Part shown: in pieces, positions 23,713 to 31,744 of the stretch | Layout of the letters: every line of letters starts with the position of its first letter | How positions within the stretch are numbered: position 1 is the first letter of the stretch | From: Gemmata palustris | Lineage (GTDB): Bacteria > Planctomycetota > Planctomycetia > Gemmatales > Gemmataceae | Reading direction: 5' to 3' | Length of the DNA stretch: 64,000 bases | Assembly (NCBI RefSeq): GCF_017939745.1 | Contig: NZ_JAGKQQ010000001.1 | Span: forward strand, 4,402,001-4,466,000 | The notes under the pieces: model-generated | Database searches by the model: none | What the model was told of the DNA's origin: nothing | What the model saw: the letters and a program-made list of their open reading frames with translations, nothing else | Made by a program: the position numbers and the translations under genes

Positions 23713-24882
23713 ATGCCACACTATCTCTCCCGCGGCAGCGTTCCCAAGAAGCGCCACACCGCGCACCGCACCTCGCCGGGCTTCAAGAGCGAGGGCATCT
23801 ACTACGAAGAGGTGATTACCACTCAGGGCTTTTCGCGCGCACACTCGATCGCGTACCACCTCAAGCCACCGACGCGCGTCAAGCACATCGAACCGGCCGG
23901 CACGATCGCCGTGGACGTCGCGGAGCAAGCGGTTCTGCGGCACCACCACCTGAAAAGCGGCACGATGCCCACGAAGGGCGATCCCGTGACGGGCCGCGTG
24001 CCGATGTTCACGAACGCAGACGTCACCATGTGGCGGTGCCGACCGGCGCAACCACAGGCAGAACTGTACCGCAACGCACTCGCGGACGAAGTGATTTTCG
24101 TTCACAAAGGGGCGGGCCGGTTACTCACTGCGTTCGGCGTGCTGCCGTTCAAACCCTTCGATTACGTCGTGATCCCGCGCTGCACGACGTACAAGTTCGA
24201 TTTCGACCCGGGCACGCAGCCCGATCTCCTCGTGGTCGAATCGGCGGGCCAGGTGAGCGTCCCCGCGAAGTACCTCAACCACGACGGCCAGCTCCGGCTC
24301 GGCGCCCCCTACTCGGAACGCGACCTCCACGGCCCCACAGACTTGTTCGTCCTCGACGAAGAGAAAGACACGCCCGTTGTCATCAAGGACGGCCCCCGGT
24401 TGTCGCGTTACGTGCTCGCGAGCCACCCGTTCGACGTGATCGGGTGGGACGGCCAAGTGTACCCGTTCACGTTCAACGCGGACGACTTCGAGCCGATTAC
24501 GGGCACGATTCACCAGCCGCCACCGATCCACCTCACGTTCGAGACGCCCGGGTTCGTCCTCTGCACGTTCGCGCCGCGGATGCTCGACACGCACCCGGAC
24601 GCGATCAAAGTTCCCTATGCGCATAGCAACGTGGAAAGCGACGAGGTGCTGTATTACGTGCGCGGGAAGTTCGGCAGTCGGCGCGGAGTGGAAGAGGCAT
24701 CCTTCACACTGCACCCGCACGGCATTCCGCACGGGCCGCACCCGGGTACCATCGTCGCCAGCCGCGACGTGAAGTGGACGGATGAACTCGCGGTGATGGT
24801 GGACACGTTCCGCCCGCTGTTCGTAACGAAACAGTCGCTGGAACTCGATGACCCGAAGTACCCGTACTCGTGGCTGGACTGA
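23713..24882 (+). CDS. hmgA: homogentisate 1,2-dioxygenase
   Basis: 389 residues from ATG 23713; the upstream in-frame extension is only the word repeat. It has the bicupin fold with the family start MPHYLSRGSVPKKRHT. The iron site is expected in the C-terminal part: DAIKVPYAHSNVESDEVLYYVRGKFGSRRGVEEASFTLHPHGIPHGPHPG, rich in His and with the E-x-x-Y-Y pattern. It converts homogentisate to maleylacetoacetate. An isomerase gene is not seen in the window. The IS sits about 300 bases upstream in the opposite direction, so expression may now depend on a new promoter. Confidence 0.93.
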   Translation: MPHYLSRGSVPKKRHTAHRTSPGFKSEGIYYEEVITTQGFSRAHSIAYHLKPPTRVKHIEPAGTIAVDVAEQAVLRHHHLKSGTMPTKGDPVTGRVPMFTNADVTMWRCRPAQPQAELYRNALADEVIFVHKGAGRLLTAFGVLPFKPFDYVVIPRCTTYKFDFDPGTQPDLLVVESAGQVSVPAKYLNHDGQLRLGAPYSERDLHGPTDLFVLDEEKDTPVVIKDGPRLSRYVLASHPFDVIGWDGQVYPFTFNADDFEPITGTIHQPPPIHLTFETPGFVLCTFAPRMLDTHPDAIKVPYAHSNVESDEVLYYVRGKFGSRRGVEEASFTLHPHGIPHGPHPGTIVASRDVKWTDELAVMVDTFRPLFVTKQSLELDDPKYPYSWLD

Positions 24883-24896
24883 ACGGAGACGCCTGT

Positions 24897-25412
24897 ATGC
24901 TCGGTTTCCTGGTGCGCTGGAAGATCCGCTCCGCCGAGAAGAAGCTCGGGGAACCGCTCGACTACCTGCGGCAGATGCTCGACCACTCGCCGGGCGCGTT
25001 CTGGAAGTTCGCGAAGGTCGCGCAAGCCTCCGCGTACCGCAGCAAGCTCCCGGCGGCCCCGTTCCACGTCGCGCGCGTGGTCGCGGTGCGCCACCAGGAT
25101 TGCGGCCCGTGCGTGCAAACGGTCATCAACCTCGCCAAAGCCGACGGTGTCGAACCCGCCATCCTGAAGGCCGCGTACCTCGGAAATGTGGACGCGCTGC
25201 CCGAATCGCTGCGCGACGTGTACCGGTTCACCGAAGCAGTCGCGGAGAACAGTGGAAATGAAGCCGAGTACCGCGACCGGCTCCAATCGGTGTTCGGCGA
25301 AGAAGCAATGGTAGAACTCGCGCTCGCGATCGCGCTGTGTCAGACGTTCCCCATCTTGAAGCGCGGGCTGGGCCACGCGAAGAGCTGCTCCCTGGTGAAA
25401 GTGGACGTCTAA
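24897..25412 (+). CDS. AhpD/carboxymuconolactone decarboxylase-like protein
   Basis: 171 residues from ATG 24897, with GGAG upstream; a GTG at 24870 inside hmgA is a weaker alternative. Residues about 60-130 have the AhpD helical fold with the redox pair CGPC (RHQDCGPCVQTVINLAKADG). Single-domain members are alkylhydroperoxidase-like thiol proteins. It follows hmgA by 14 bases and probably ends the tyrosine-catabolic transcript, as a 30-bp stem follows. A peroxide-protection role next to the dioxygenase is only a guess. Confidence 0.8.
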   Translation: MLGFLVRWKIRSAEKKLGEPLDYLRQMLDHSPGAFWKFAKVAQASAYRSKLPAAPFHVARVVAVRHQDCGPCVQTVINLAKADGVEPAILKAAYLGNVDALPESLRDVYRFTEAVAENSGNEAEYRDRLQSVFGEEAMVELALAIALCQTFPILKRGLGHAKSCSLVKVDV

Positions 25413-25424
25413 TCCGAAGAAACT

Positions 25425-25494
25425 CCACCCGCTCGTTGACACTCGCGGTTCGCCAGGAGGTTCGGGCGAACCGCGAGTGTCAACGAGCGGGTGG
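25425..25494. repeat. 30-bp perfect inverted repeat (strong hairpin)
   Basis: Arms 25425-25454 and 25465-25494 (CCACCCGCTCGTTGACACTC... and complement) with a 10-base loop. It starts 13 bases after the AhpD-like stop and 80 bases before the caspase-like start. It could act as a terminator for the hmgA transcript, but it lacks a T-run and looks like a dispersed palindrome. Confidence 0.8.
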
Positions 25495-25575
25495 CACCAA
25501 TCACCCACTCACCTCGTATCGCGGCCCCACTTCGCGGTAGAATCCCCCACTGGTTCACTTTCAAAGGGGGTTGAT

Positions 25576-27036
25576 GTGCCCGACCGTGCCGCGCTGCTGA
25601 TCGCAGTGGAAACGTTCTTCGAGGCCGGGCCGCTCGTGCAGTACGCGGCGGCCGATTGCGCCGAACTGCTCCGCGCGCTGCCCGCCGTCGGTTACGCACA
25701 GGAGCGCTGCACGCTACTCGCTGCGCACCGCACCACCAAAGCCGTGATCGAAGCCACGCTGAAGCGCCTGCCCAAAATCGTGGGCGACGCGGAATCGCTG
25801 CTCGTGCTGGTCGCGTCGCGCGGGTTCAACGTGAAGGGGCGCGGGTACATCGCGTGCGCGGACACGATCGTACCCGATCCGCTCGAAACGGCCCTCCCCG
25901 TCGCCGACCTCTTCGCGCAACTCAGCAAAGTGAAGGCGAAAGAAATCACGGTTCTTCTCGACATCGACCCGCTCACTATCGCGGAAAGCAAGTTGCTTCA
26001 CCCGGGCCTCGACGACGCGGAACTCGCGGCGCTGCTCGACAAGTCGCCGAAGTGCGTGGGGCTGCTCGCGTGCGCGGAGGGCGAGCGCTCGTTTGAATCA
26101 GCTCAACTCCGACACGGGATCTGGCGGCACCACCTCATCGAAGCGTTCACCGGCAAGACGCGGAGCGGCGTCGGCAAGGACGGCGCGCTGACCGCCGCGG
26201 CCCTCCACGACTTCCTCGCGGACGCGGTCCCGCGCACGCTCCGCCGCACCTACGAAACGGCCCAAGAACAAACGCCGACGCTTTACGGCGAAGCGAACGG
26301 CGCGGTGGTGGTCGCGGAACTGGAGAAGCTGCTCGGGCCGGGCGGCGACCTGCTCGACCCGACCCGCATGAAGCGCGTCGTGTTCCGCTCCGAGAGCCGC
26401 GGGGAGGTCAAAAACCTCACGGGGTACCGCAAGGGGCAGCCGATCCCGGACCGCGCGAACGAGTGGGCGCGGAAGTACGTCAACCGCATCGCAACGGCCG
26501 ACATCAAGGCCGATCTCGACAACACGTTCGACATGGTGCGCGAGACGTTCGGCTACAAGCGCAAAGACCTGGACGTCTCGGCCGAGCGCGACGGGCTCGG
26601 GTTCATCCGCACGCCGGACTTCGAGTACACGGTGTCGCTGAGCGTACACGAAGACGATCCGTCCGAGGTGCTCTGGCGGCGCGAAGTGAGCCGGCTGTCC
26701 GGTCCCGATTTCGTGCGCGGGGAGGGCTTCCGCAACGTGTTCGGCACGATGTTCGACAAACTCGTGTTCGAGTTCGCGGTACCAGTAGACGTGGCGGATT
26801 TCGTGGACCGTATCGAGGATTCGCCGCCGGAGGGCGTGAAGGTGAGCGTGGCGAGCGACTCGGGCGCGGCGGTGATCGCGCTGACCGGATTCGCGGGCAA
26901 GGTGAACGTCACCCGCAACGCAGTGACGATCGAGGGCCACGCCGGGAACCCGTCGAGCCTGATGGAGCAGTTCCTCGTGTTCCTGCGCAAGTTCGGCGGC
27001 TTGGGGGAACCTAAAGCGCTACCGAGCGGGGGTTGA
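25576..27036 (+). CDS. caspase-fold (peptidase C14-like) protein lacking the catalytic dyad
   Basis: 486 residues from GTG 25576, preceded by AAAGGGGG. Residues 5-250 follow the prokaryotic caspase/metacaspase pattern: AALLIAVETFF, AAADCAELLRAL, LKRLPKIVGDAESLLVLVAS, GYIACAD, VLLDIDP, LLACAEGERSFE, RHGIWRHHLIEAFTG and a QTP-like end (EQTPTLYGE). The SGHG histidine site reads ASRG (Arg82), and the DxC(H)SG cysteine site reads DIDPLT (Asp131). It is thus probably a non-catalytic pseudo-caspase. The C-terminal 230 residues form an unrecognised domain ending in a beta-rich segment. Confidence 0.8.
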   Translation: MPDRAALLIAVETFFEAGPLVQYAAADCAELLRALPAVGYAQERCTLLAAHRTTKAVIEATLKRLPKIVGDAESLLVLVASRGFNVKGRGYIACADTIVPDPLETALPVADLFAQLSKVKAKEITVLLDIDPLTIAESKLLHPGLDDAELAALLDKSPKCVGLLACAEGERSFESAQLRHGIWRHHLIEAFTGKTRSGVGKDGALTAAALHDFLADAVPRTLRRTYETAQEQTPTLYGEANGAVVVAELEKLLGPGGDLLDPTRMKRVVFRSESRGEVKNLTGYRKGQPIPDRANEWARKYVNRIATADIKADLDNTFDMVRETFGYKRKDLDVSAERDGLGFIRTPDFEYTVSLSVHEDDPSEVLWRREVSRLSGPDFVRGEGFRNVFGTMFDKLVFEFAVPVDVADFVDRIEDSPPEGVKVSVASDSGAAVIALTGFAGKVNVTRNAVTIEGHAGNPSSLMEQFLVFLRKFGGLGEPKALPSGG

Positions 27037-27068
27037 ATCAACACCGCGCTAACCGTCAAATCCCGGGT

Positions 27069-27554
27069 TCAATCCCGGGTGCCAAAGAACCACTCTGCTC
27101 GCTTCGTCTTCCGGCGGTAACTGATGACGGGACCGTCCTTTGCCTCGAACGTGATCGGGCGCACGCTCTCAACGAACTCGGGCTTCCCGTTCTTCAGCAC
27201 AATCGGCGGCGACCCGAGGCACACCCGCAACCGGTCCTCATCGACGATCTCGTAGATCGCACGAACCTTCAGGTGCCGGCCGCTCGAATCCGTGTAAGTG
27301 AGGTCGAGCTCCTTCGGCGATTTACTCGGATCGATCGCGTACTCGAAGTCCTCGAACGTGTCACCCTGAAACTGCTCCGACCACGTCCCTTCCGAGATGA
27401 TCGCGTGCTTCCGGCGCTGGCCGCGGTCCTCGGTCGCCTTGGGCGAGCGGAAGTCCACCACCACCCATTCGCCCAGAATGCACTGCGAATCGGGCGGCGT
27501 GCTGTCGGAACACCCGCAGAGCACAAAAAGCCCGAGAAAGAGGAGTCGGTTCAT
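27069..27554 (-). CDS. TIGR03067-type lipoprotein
   Basis: 161 residues. A lipoprotein signal (MNRLLFLGLFVLCGCSD, lipid Cys15) is followed by the single TIGR03067 domain: ILGEWVVVDFRSPK, AIDPSKSPKELDLTYTD, IYEIVDEDRLRVCLG and the closing R-P-x-x-F-E-A-K-D-G. The family is an all-beta planctomycete domain of unknown function, exported and often in many copies. Its 3' end converges on the caspase-like gene, with a short CCCGGG hairpin at 27062-27079 overlapping its stop. Confidence 0.85.
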   Translation of the reverse strand: MNRLLFLGLFVLCGCSDSTPPDSQCILGEWVVVDFRSPKATEDRGQRRKHAIISEGTWSEQFQGDTFEDFEYAIDPSKSPKELDLTYTDSSGRHLKVRAIYEIVDEDRLRVCLGSPPIVLKNGKPEFVESVRPITFEAKDGPVISYRRKTKRAEWFFGTRD

Positions 27555-27574
27555 GTCTCAAGCATAGGTGACGA

Positions 27575-28006
27575 TTATTCCAGCGGCGGCAAAATGTCCG
27601 GCTCCACCTGATATCCTTCCGCGATCGAGTTGGTGCTGTTGAACAGCCCCACAACGGCCATCACTTCTCCGAGTGCCTCGACGCCCAACCCGAGTTTGCG
27701 AACCGCCGCGGTGTGCGAGTTCACGCAGTAGGCGCAACCGTTGGTCGCGCTCACGGCCAGTGCGATGATTTCGCGCACCAGCGGGTCGAGTTTGGACGTT
27801 CGCCCGCACGCTTCCGGGTGCATGATCGCCTTCAACCGCGTCCACACGAGTTCGAGGTGGTCCGGGTTGGTGGCGAGCACGCGCCACAAGTTCGGTACGA
27901 AGGCGATGTTCTTCGTCGCTTTAATGTCTGCGAAGACCGCGGCGACCTTGCCGGTCGCGGCCTCTTCGGAAACGGGAGTTACGGTCGCGATGCGTCCGGC
28001 GGACAT
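27575..28006 (-). CDS. AhpD-like carboxymuconolactone decarboxylase-family protein
   Basis: 143 residues from ATG 28004-28006, with AAGGAA upstream. Full AhpD pattern: FVPNLWRVLATNPDHLELVW, LDPLVREIIALAVSATNGCAYCVNSHTAAVRKLG with the CxxC-x-x-H redox motif, then ALGEVMAVVGLFNSTNSIA. It is typically a peroxidase-type thiol protein or a decarboxylase-fold protein. It lies 20 bases upstream of the lipoprotein gene on the same strand and diverges from the DUF1080 gene. It is a different subfamily from the AhpD-like protein at 24897. Confidence 0.88.
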   Translation of the reverse strand: MSAGRIATVTPVSEEAATGKVAAVFADIKATKNIAFVPNLWRVLATNPDHLELVWTRLKAIMHPEACGRTSKLDPLVREIIALAVSATNGCAYCVNSHTAAVRKLGLGVEALGEVMAVVGLFNSTNSIAEGYQVEPDILPPLE

Positions 28007-28111
28007 GGCACGGTTCCTTCGGGTACGAGGAGAACGGGTAGGCATTTCCTACGAACCCGCGCCGTACACTGTCAGTGGCCCTCAACCCTCCGCCCGCACG
28101 AGCCAATTCCT

Positions 28112-28918
28112 ATGCGCTCTCTGACCTCTCGCATTGCCGTTTTTGCACTCACGGCGCTTTGCGCCGCGCCCCTATCGCTGCCGAACTCGGTCGCGGCCGA
28201 CGAACCCAAGAAAGACGAGTGGGTGCCGCTGTTCAACGGCAAGAACCTCGACGGCTGGACGCCCAAAATTACCGGGTATGAGTACGGCGACAACCACGCG
28301 GACACGTTCCGCGTGGAGGACGGCATAATCAAGGTGCGGTACGACAAGTACAAGGAGTTCGACGGCAAGTTCGGGCACCTGTTCTACAAGGACAAATTCT
28401 CCCACTACCGGCTGAAGGTGGAGTACCGGTTCGTCGGCGACCAGTGCAAGGGCGGCCCGGGCTGGGCGACTCGCAACAGCGGCGTGATGTTCCACTGCCA
28501 GAACCCGAAGACGATGCGAAAGGACCAGGAGTTCCCGGTGTCGATCGAGGCGCAGTTCCTCGGCGGGTTGGGCAAGGGCAACCGCACGACGAACAACATG
28601 TGCTCCCCCGGCACGAACATCGTGGTGGACGGCAAACTCTACACGCCGCACTGCAAGGACTCGAAGTCGAAGACCTACAACGGCGACGTGTGGGTGACGG
28701 CCGAGATCGAGGTACACGGCTCCGGCACCGTGAAGCACTTCGTCGAGGGGGAGTTGGTGATGCAGTACGAGAAGCCACAACTCGACCCGAAGGACGCGGA
28801 CGCGAAGAAGCTCATCAAGGACGACAAACTGCTGCTCGAAGAAGGCTACATCTCGCTGCAAGCCGAGAGCCACCCCGTCGAGTTCCGCAAGGTCGAGATC
28901 AAAGTGCTGAAGAAGTGA
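28112..28918 (+). CDS. secreted DUF1080 (3-keto-disaccharide hydrolase-like) protein
   Basis: 268 residues with a signal peptide ending near NSVAADEP. The DUF1080 concanavalin-like fold opens with EWVPLFNGKNLDGWTPK, followed by FRVEDGIIKV, YRLKVEYRF, NSGVMFHCQ, VSIEAQFLGG and EGYISLQAESHPVEFRKVEIKVL. Members are extracellular hydrolases that act on glucoside-type substrates, often very abundant in planctomycetes. No second domain is present. It is a single gene, divergent from the AhpD-like gene 106 bases away, and followed by a MITE-like element. Confidence 0.92.
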   Translation: MRSLTSRIAVFALTALCAAPLSLPNSVAADEPKKDEWVPLFNGKNLDGWTPKITGYEYGDNHADTFRVEDGIIKVRYDKYKEFDGKFGHLFYKDKFSHYRLKVEYRFVGDQCKGGPGWATRNSGVMFHCQNPKTMRKDQEFPVSIEAQFLGGLGKGNRTTNNMCSPGTNIVVDGKLYTPHCKDSKSKTYNGDVWVTAEIEVHGSGTVKHFVEGELVMQYEKPQLDPKDADAKKLIKDDKLLLEEGYISLQAESHPVEFRKVEIKVLKK

Positions 28919-28950
28919 TTGTGCCGCGAATCCGACGCGGAGTTCGTGGT

Positions 28951-29136
28951 AGTCCGCCAGGGGTTGCGCGTTGCTCCACCCCTGGCTACACTCCTACGCC
29001 CCATTCGGGGCTTAAAACCAACGCCCTCTTTAGCCCCGTAGGGGCGACAGATAGTAGCCAGGGGTGAAGCGCAGCGCAACCCCTGGCGGACTCCCGCGGA
29101 ACCCGGCGGGCCGCAACCCCTGGCGGACTCCCGCGC
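28951..29136. repeat. MITE-like palindromic element
   Basis: 39-base near-perfect arms at 28951-28989 (AGTCCGCCAGGGGTTGCGC...) and 29054-29092. The centre contains GCCCCATTCGGGGC and AGCCCCGTAGGGGCG hairpins. A partial third copy of the right end (CGCAACCCCTGGCGGACTCC) follows at 29112-29131. This fills most of the 400-base gap between the DUF1080 and VWA genes; the rest shows no gene. Confidence 0.85.
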
Positions 29137-29319
29137 AACAACTGGCGAACTCACAACACCGACGAATCGGAACAACGCCCAACGCCCCCTTCTCCGCCCT
29201 CCGCGCAGTTACCGAAGCGTTACACCTCCGCCAAGCGAATCCGCTTACAATTTCGTCGGATATGAGGAAGGGCCTCGTTGCCCGCGCCCGTATTCACGTT
29301 CGCTCCGGAGGTTCCGCGC

Positions 29320-30516
29320 ATGTCACGCTCCTTCCGCTTCGCCGCGCTCGCGGGGTTCGTCGCACTGGCACTCGGCGCTGCGCCCCCGCTCTCTGCGGCG
29401 GATGTGCCCAAGCCCGCGGACGCGGCCAAGCCCGCCGAGGGCAAACCCATCGACATCGTCATCTGCCTCGACGTGTCGGGCAGCATGAACGGGCTCATCG
29501 ACTCCGCGAAGATCCAGCTCTGGAACGTGGTGAACGAACTGGCGCGGATCAAGCCCACGCCGCAACTGCGGGTCGGCCTCTACGCCTACGGCGCGACCAA
29601 ATACGAAGCGAAAAAGGGGTGGGTCCACAAGGAAGTCGATCTGACGGAAGACCTCGACGAAGTGTACAAAGCGCTCAACGCGCTCACGACCGGCGGCGGG
29701 GACGAATACGTCGCCCGGGCCGCGAAGACGGCCATCGACGAACAGAAGTGGAGCACCGAAAAGGGCGCGCTTAAGATCGTCTTCGTGTGCGGCAACGAGC
29801 CCGCTAACCAGGACAAAGAGGTTCCGCTCGACGACGTCGCGGCGCTCGCGAAGAAGTCCGGGATCGTCGTCAACACGATCTACTGCAAATACGGCCACGA
29901 CCAGGAGATCCCCGCCTGGGCCGCGTTCTCCGAATCGTGCGGCGGGCGACACGTCAACATCGACCAGAACAAAGCCGCCCTGCAGGTCGTCGTAAAAACC
30001 GAGTTCGACGGGCAAATCATCAAACTCGGCGAAGACCTGAACAAGACCTACGTCGCCTACGGCAAAGAGGGTAAGGCGAAGGCCGAGAACCAAGTCGTGC
30101 AAGACAAGAACGCTGCGGCCGCGCCCGGCGTGGCAGGCGGCGCCCCGGCCGCGGCCATCGACCGCAGCGTGACTAAAGCCGGTGGGCTGTACCGCAACGC
30201 GACCTGGGATCTGGTCGACCGCATGAAGGAGAAGGACTTCGACATCACGAAGATCAAGGACGAAGACCTCTGCGACGAGTTGAAGAAGATCAAGCCCGAG
30301 GAGCGGCTCGCGTTCCTCAAGAAGAAGGCCGAAGAGCGGGCCGACCTCCAAAAGAAGATCGCGGACCTGTCCGCCCAGCGGCAAAAGAAGATCGACGAGG
30401 AACTCACCAAGAAACCGAAGAACGACGCCGAGAAAGCGCTCGACGAGGCGTTCAAGTCCGTCATCCGCGACCAGGCAAAGGCCAAGGGCTTCGAGGTCGC
30501 GCCGGAGAAGAAGTAA
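29320..30516 (+). CDS. secreted VWA-domain protein
   Basis: 398 residues from ATG 29320, with GGAGG upstream. After a signal peptide (cleavage near LSAADVP) comes a von Willebrand A domain with an intact MIDAS: DVSGSM (Asp51, Ser53, Ser55), a Thr in LTTGGGDEY and the Asp/Glu-containing VCGNEPANQD. The region after about 250 is charged and helical (KKKAEERADLQKKIADLSAQRQKK), a likely coiled coil. It is probably a periplasmic or surface metal-dependent adhesion/assembly protein. It is separate from the two VWA genes of the Bat-like locus further right. Confidence 0.88.
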   Translation: MSRSFRFAALAGFVALALGAAPPLSAADVPKPADAAKPAEGKPIDIVICLDVSGSMNGLIDSAKIQLWNVVNELARIKPTPQLRVGLYAYGATKYEAKKGWVHKEVDLTEDLDEVYKALNALTTGGGDEYVARAAKTAIDEQKWSTEKGALKIVFVCGNEPANQDKEVPLDDVAALAKKSGIVVNTIYCKYGHDQEIPAWAAFSESCGGRHVNIDQNKAALQVVVKTEFDGQIIKLGEDLNKTYVAYGKEGKAKAENQVVQDKNAAAAPGVAGGAPAAAIDRSVTKAGGLYRNATWDLVDRMKEKDFDITKIKDEDLCDELKKIKPEERLAFLKKKAEERADLQKKIADLSAQRQKKIDEELTKKPKNDAEKALDEAFKSVIRDQAKAKGFEVAPEKK

Positions 30517-30575
30517 TCCGAATCGCGTGAAAGAGTTGTTGTTTTGTAGCCGGCCTCTGTGTGGTCTGAGGTTTT

Positions 30576-30703
30576 GCCCTCTCCCCTTGCGGGAGAGGGT
30601 GGTGAGGCTTTGCGAACCGGGTGAGGGGTCGTCGCCACACCCAGGAAGTAACCCCTCACCCCGCCGCGAAACGCGACGGCCCTCTCCCGCAAGGGGAGAG
30701 GGC
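30576..30703. repeat. MITE-like element, CCCTCTCCC family
   Basis: Two oppositely oriented palindromes, 30576-30599 and 30680-30703 (CCCTCTCCCC-TTGC-GGGAGAGGG type), enclose a nested GTGAGGGGT/ACCCCTCAC pair, giving a 128-bp element that can fold on itself. It lies in the 476-base gap between the VWA gene and the next gene. No ORF is inside. Confidence 0.85.
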
Positions 30704-30823
30704 ACAAACCCAAAGCAGAATCGTTGCTCACGTTTGCAATCTGTTGTGTGAGGCCAAAACCTAAGTAGGCCGGGGAGCACCAGCCCTTGGAACCGGTGAC
30801 AGAAAAGCCGCCCGAGAACCCGG

Positions 30824-30927
30824 AAATGTTAGCGATTGTTAGCCCGAGGCGGTGGCAAACCTCGCATTCGCCCGGCGAAAACGCTCTCCCTGCTCCGCAG
30901 CGCCCAAATGTTAGCAATTGTTAGCCC
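30824..30927. repeat. two direct copies of a TGTTAGC-dyad motif
   Basis: AAATGTTAGC-R-ATTGTTAGCCC occurs at 30824-30845 and again at 30906-30927, differing at one base; each copy holds two TGTTAGC words 10 bases apart. The pair lies 67-170 bases upstream of the gene at 30994. It could be a pair of regulator-binding sites or one more word-type repeat. The remainder of this gap shows no gene. Confidence 0.6.
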
Positions 30928-30993
30928 CGCCGATATCCGACCCTCGAACCCACCCGCGATCCCCGATTCACCCTTCCCGTTCCGAGGCCCACC

Positions 30994-31665
30994 ATGACCC
31001 GCTTCGCGCTCGCACTGGTGCTCCCCCTCGCGCTCGTGAGCTCCGTTCGCGCGGTCGATCCGCCGACCGGGACGTGGGCCGCGAACGCGGACGGTACGAA
31101 GGGCGACTTCATCATCAAAGAGATCAAGGACGGCAAAGTGACCGGCTCGATGCTCGGCACCGATTTCACCGGCACCTGGAACGGGAAGGCACTCGTGTTC
31201 GCGGTCGGTGCCAGCACTTACGAAGCCCACCTCGTCACCGAACCGGGCGAGAAGGACCAAACCAAGTACACGCTCACCGGCACGCGGTTGCAAGGCGAGC
31301 GCATTCCGAGCCGCGTCGCCATTCACGCCGTCAAGACCGGCTGGTACGCCCAAATGACCGCCGCCACACCCGTGCCGCAGGGCGAGATCGCGGCCGAGAT
31401 CCGCGGCGTGCTGGTCCTCGACGGCACCAGCGCCTACGTCTCGGTGAAGCGCAAGACCGGCTCCGAGATCGAGGAGACGCGCGTCTGGGTGCATGCGAGC
31501 GAGGGCGAGTGGAAGACGCTCCCCAAGGTGCTCGCGCCGCTCAACGGCAAGGAAGTAACCGTCACCGCGAAGCTCGCGCAAATGACCAACAAGGGGGCAT
31601 CGCTCCCCGAAGGCGCGCTGTACTTCCTCGGCCGCTTTGAGCCGAAACTCGCCGGCGCGAAGTAA
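30994..31665 (+). CDS. secreted protein of unknown function
   Basis: 223 residues with a signal peptide (FALALVLPLALVSSVRAVD). The mature part begins PPTGTWAANADGTKGDFIIKEIKDGKVTGSMLGTDFTGTW, a beta-rich 'lipocalin-like/TIGR03067-like' opening, and ends with a beta-sandwich-like segment (KEVTVTAKLAQMTNKGASLPEGALYFLGRFEPKL). No catalytic residues can be proposed. It is followed after 79 bases by the MuiA-like gene on the same strand. Confidence 0.75.
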   Translation: MTRFALALVLPLALVSSVRAVDPPTGTWAANADGTKGDFIIKEIKDGKVTGSMLGTDFTGTWNGKALVFAVGASTYEAHLVTEPGEKDQTKYTLTGTRLQGERIPSRVAIHAVKTGWYAQMTAATPVPQGEIAAEIRGVLVLDGTSAYVSVKRKTGSEIEETRVWVHASEGEWKTLPKVLAPLNGKEVTVTAKLAQMTNKGASLPEGALYFLGRFEPKLAGAK

Positions 31666-31744
31666 ATCGGAACCTCTGATCCCGGGATCGCGTGTCGCCC
31701 CGCGGTCCCGGGATCGCCAAACAACCTCTCTGGAGTTCGTGCCC

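Noticed and set aside
24897-25412. A maleylacetoacetate isomerase to complete the tyrosine pathway
   Set aside because: The protein has the AhpD-like fold with CxxC and no glutathione-transferase features, so the isomerase step is not accounted for in this window.
27056-27082. tRNA T-arm-like sequence (GGGTTCAATCCCGGGTGCCA) that might be a tRNA remnant or attachment site
   Set aside because: Stem pairing fits a 6-base-loop CCCGGG hairpin, not a proper 7-base T-loop, and no D- or anticodon arm is found upstream. It is more simply a short hairpin between convergent genes.
27069-27554. Reading the AhpD-like gene (27575-28006) and the lipoprotein gene as an oxidative-stress operon with the caspase-like gene
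   Set aside because: The caspase-like gene is on the opposite strand and convergent, and nothing else connects the three genes functionally.
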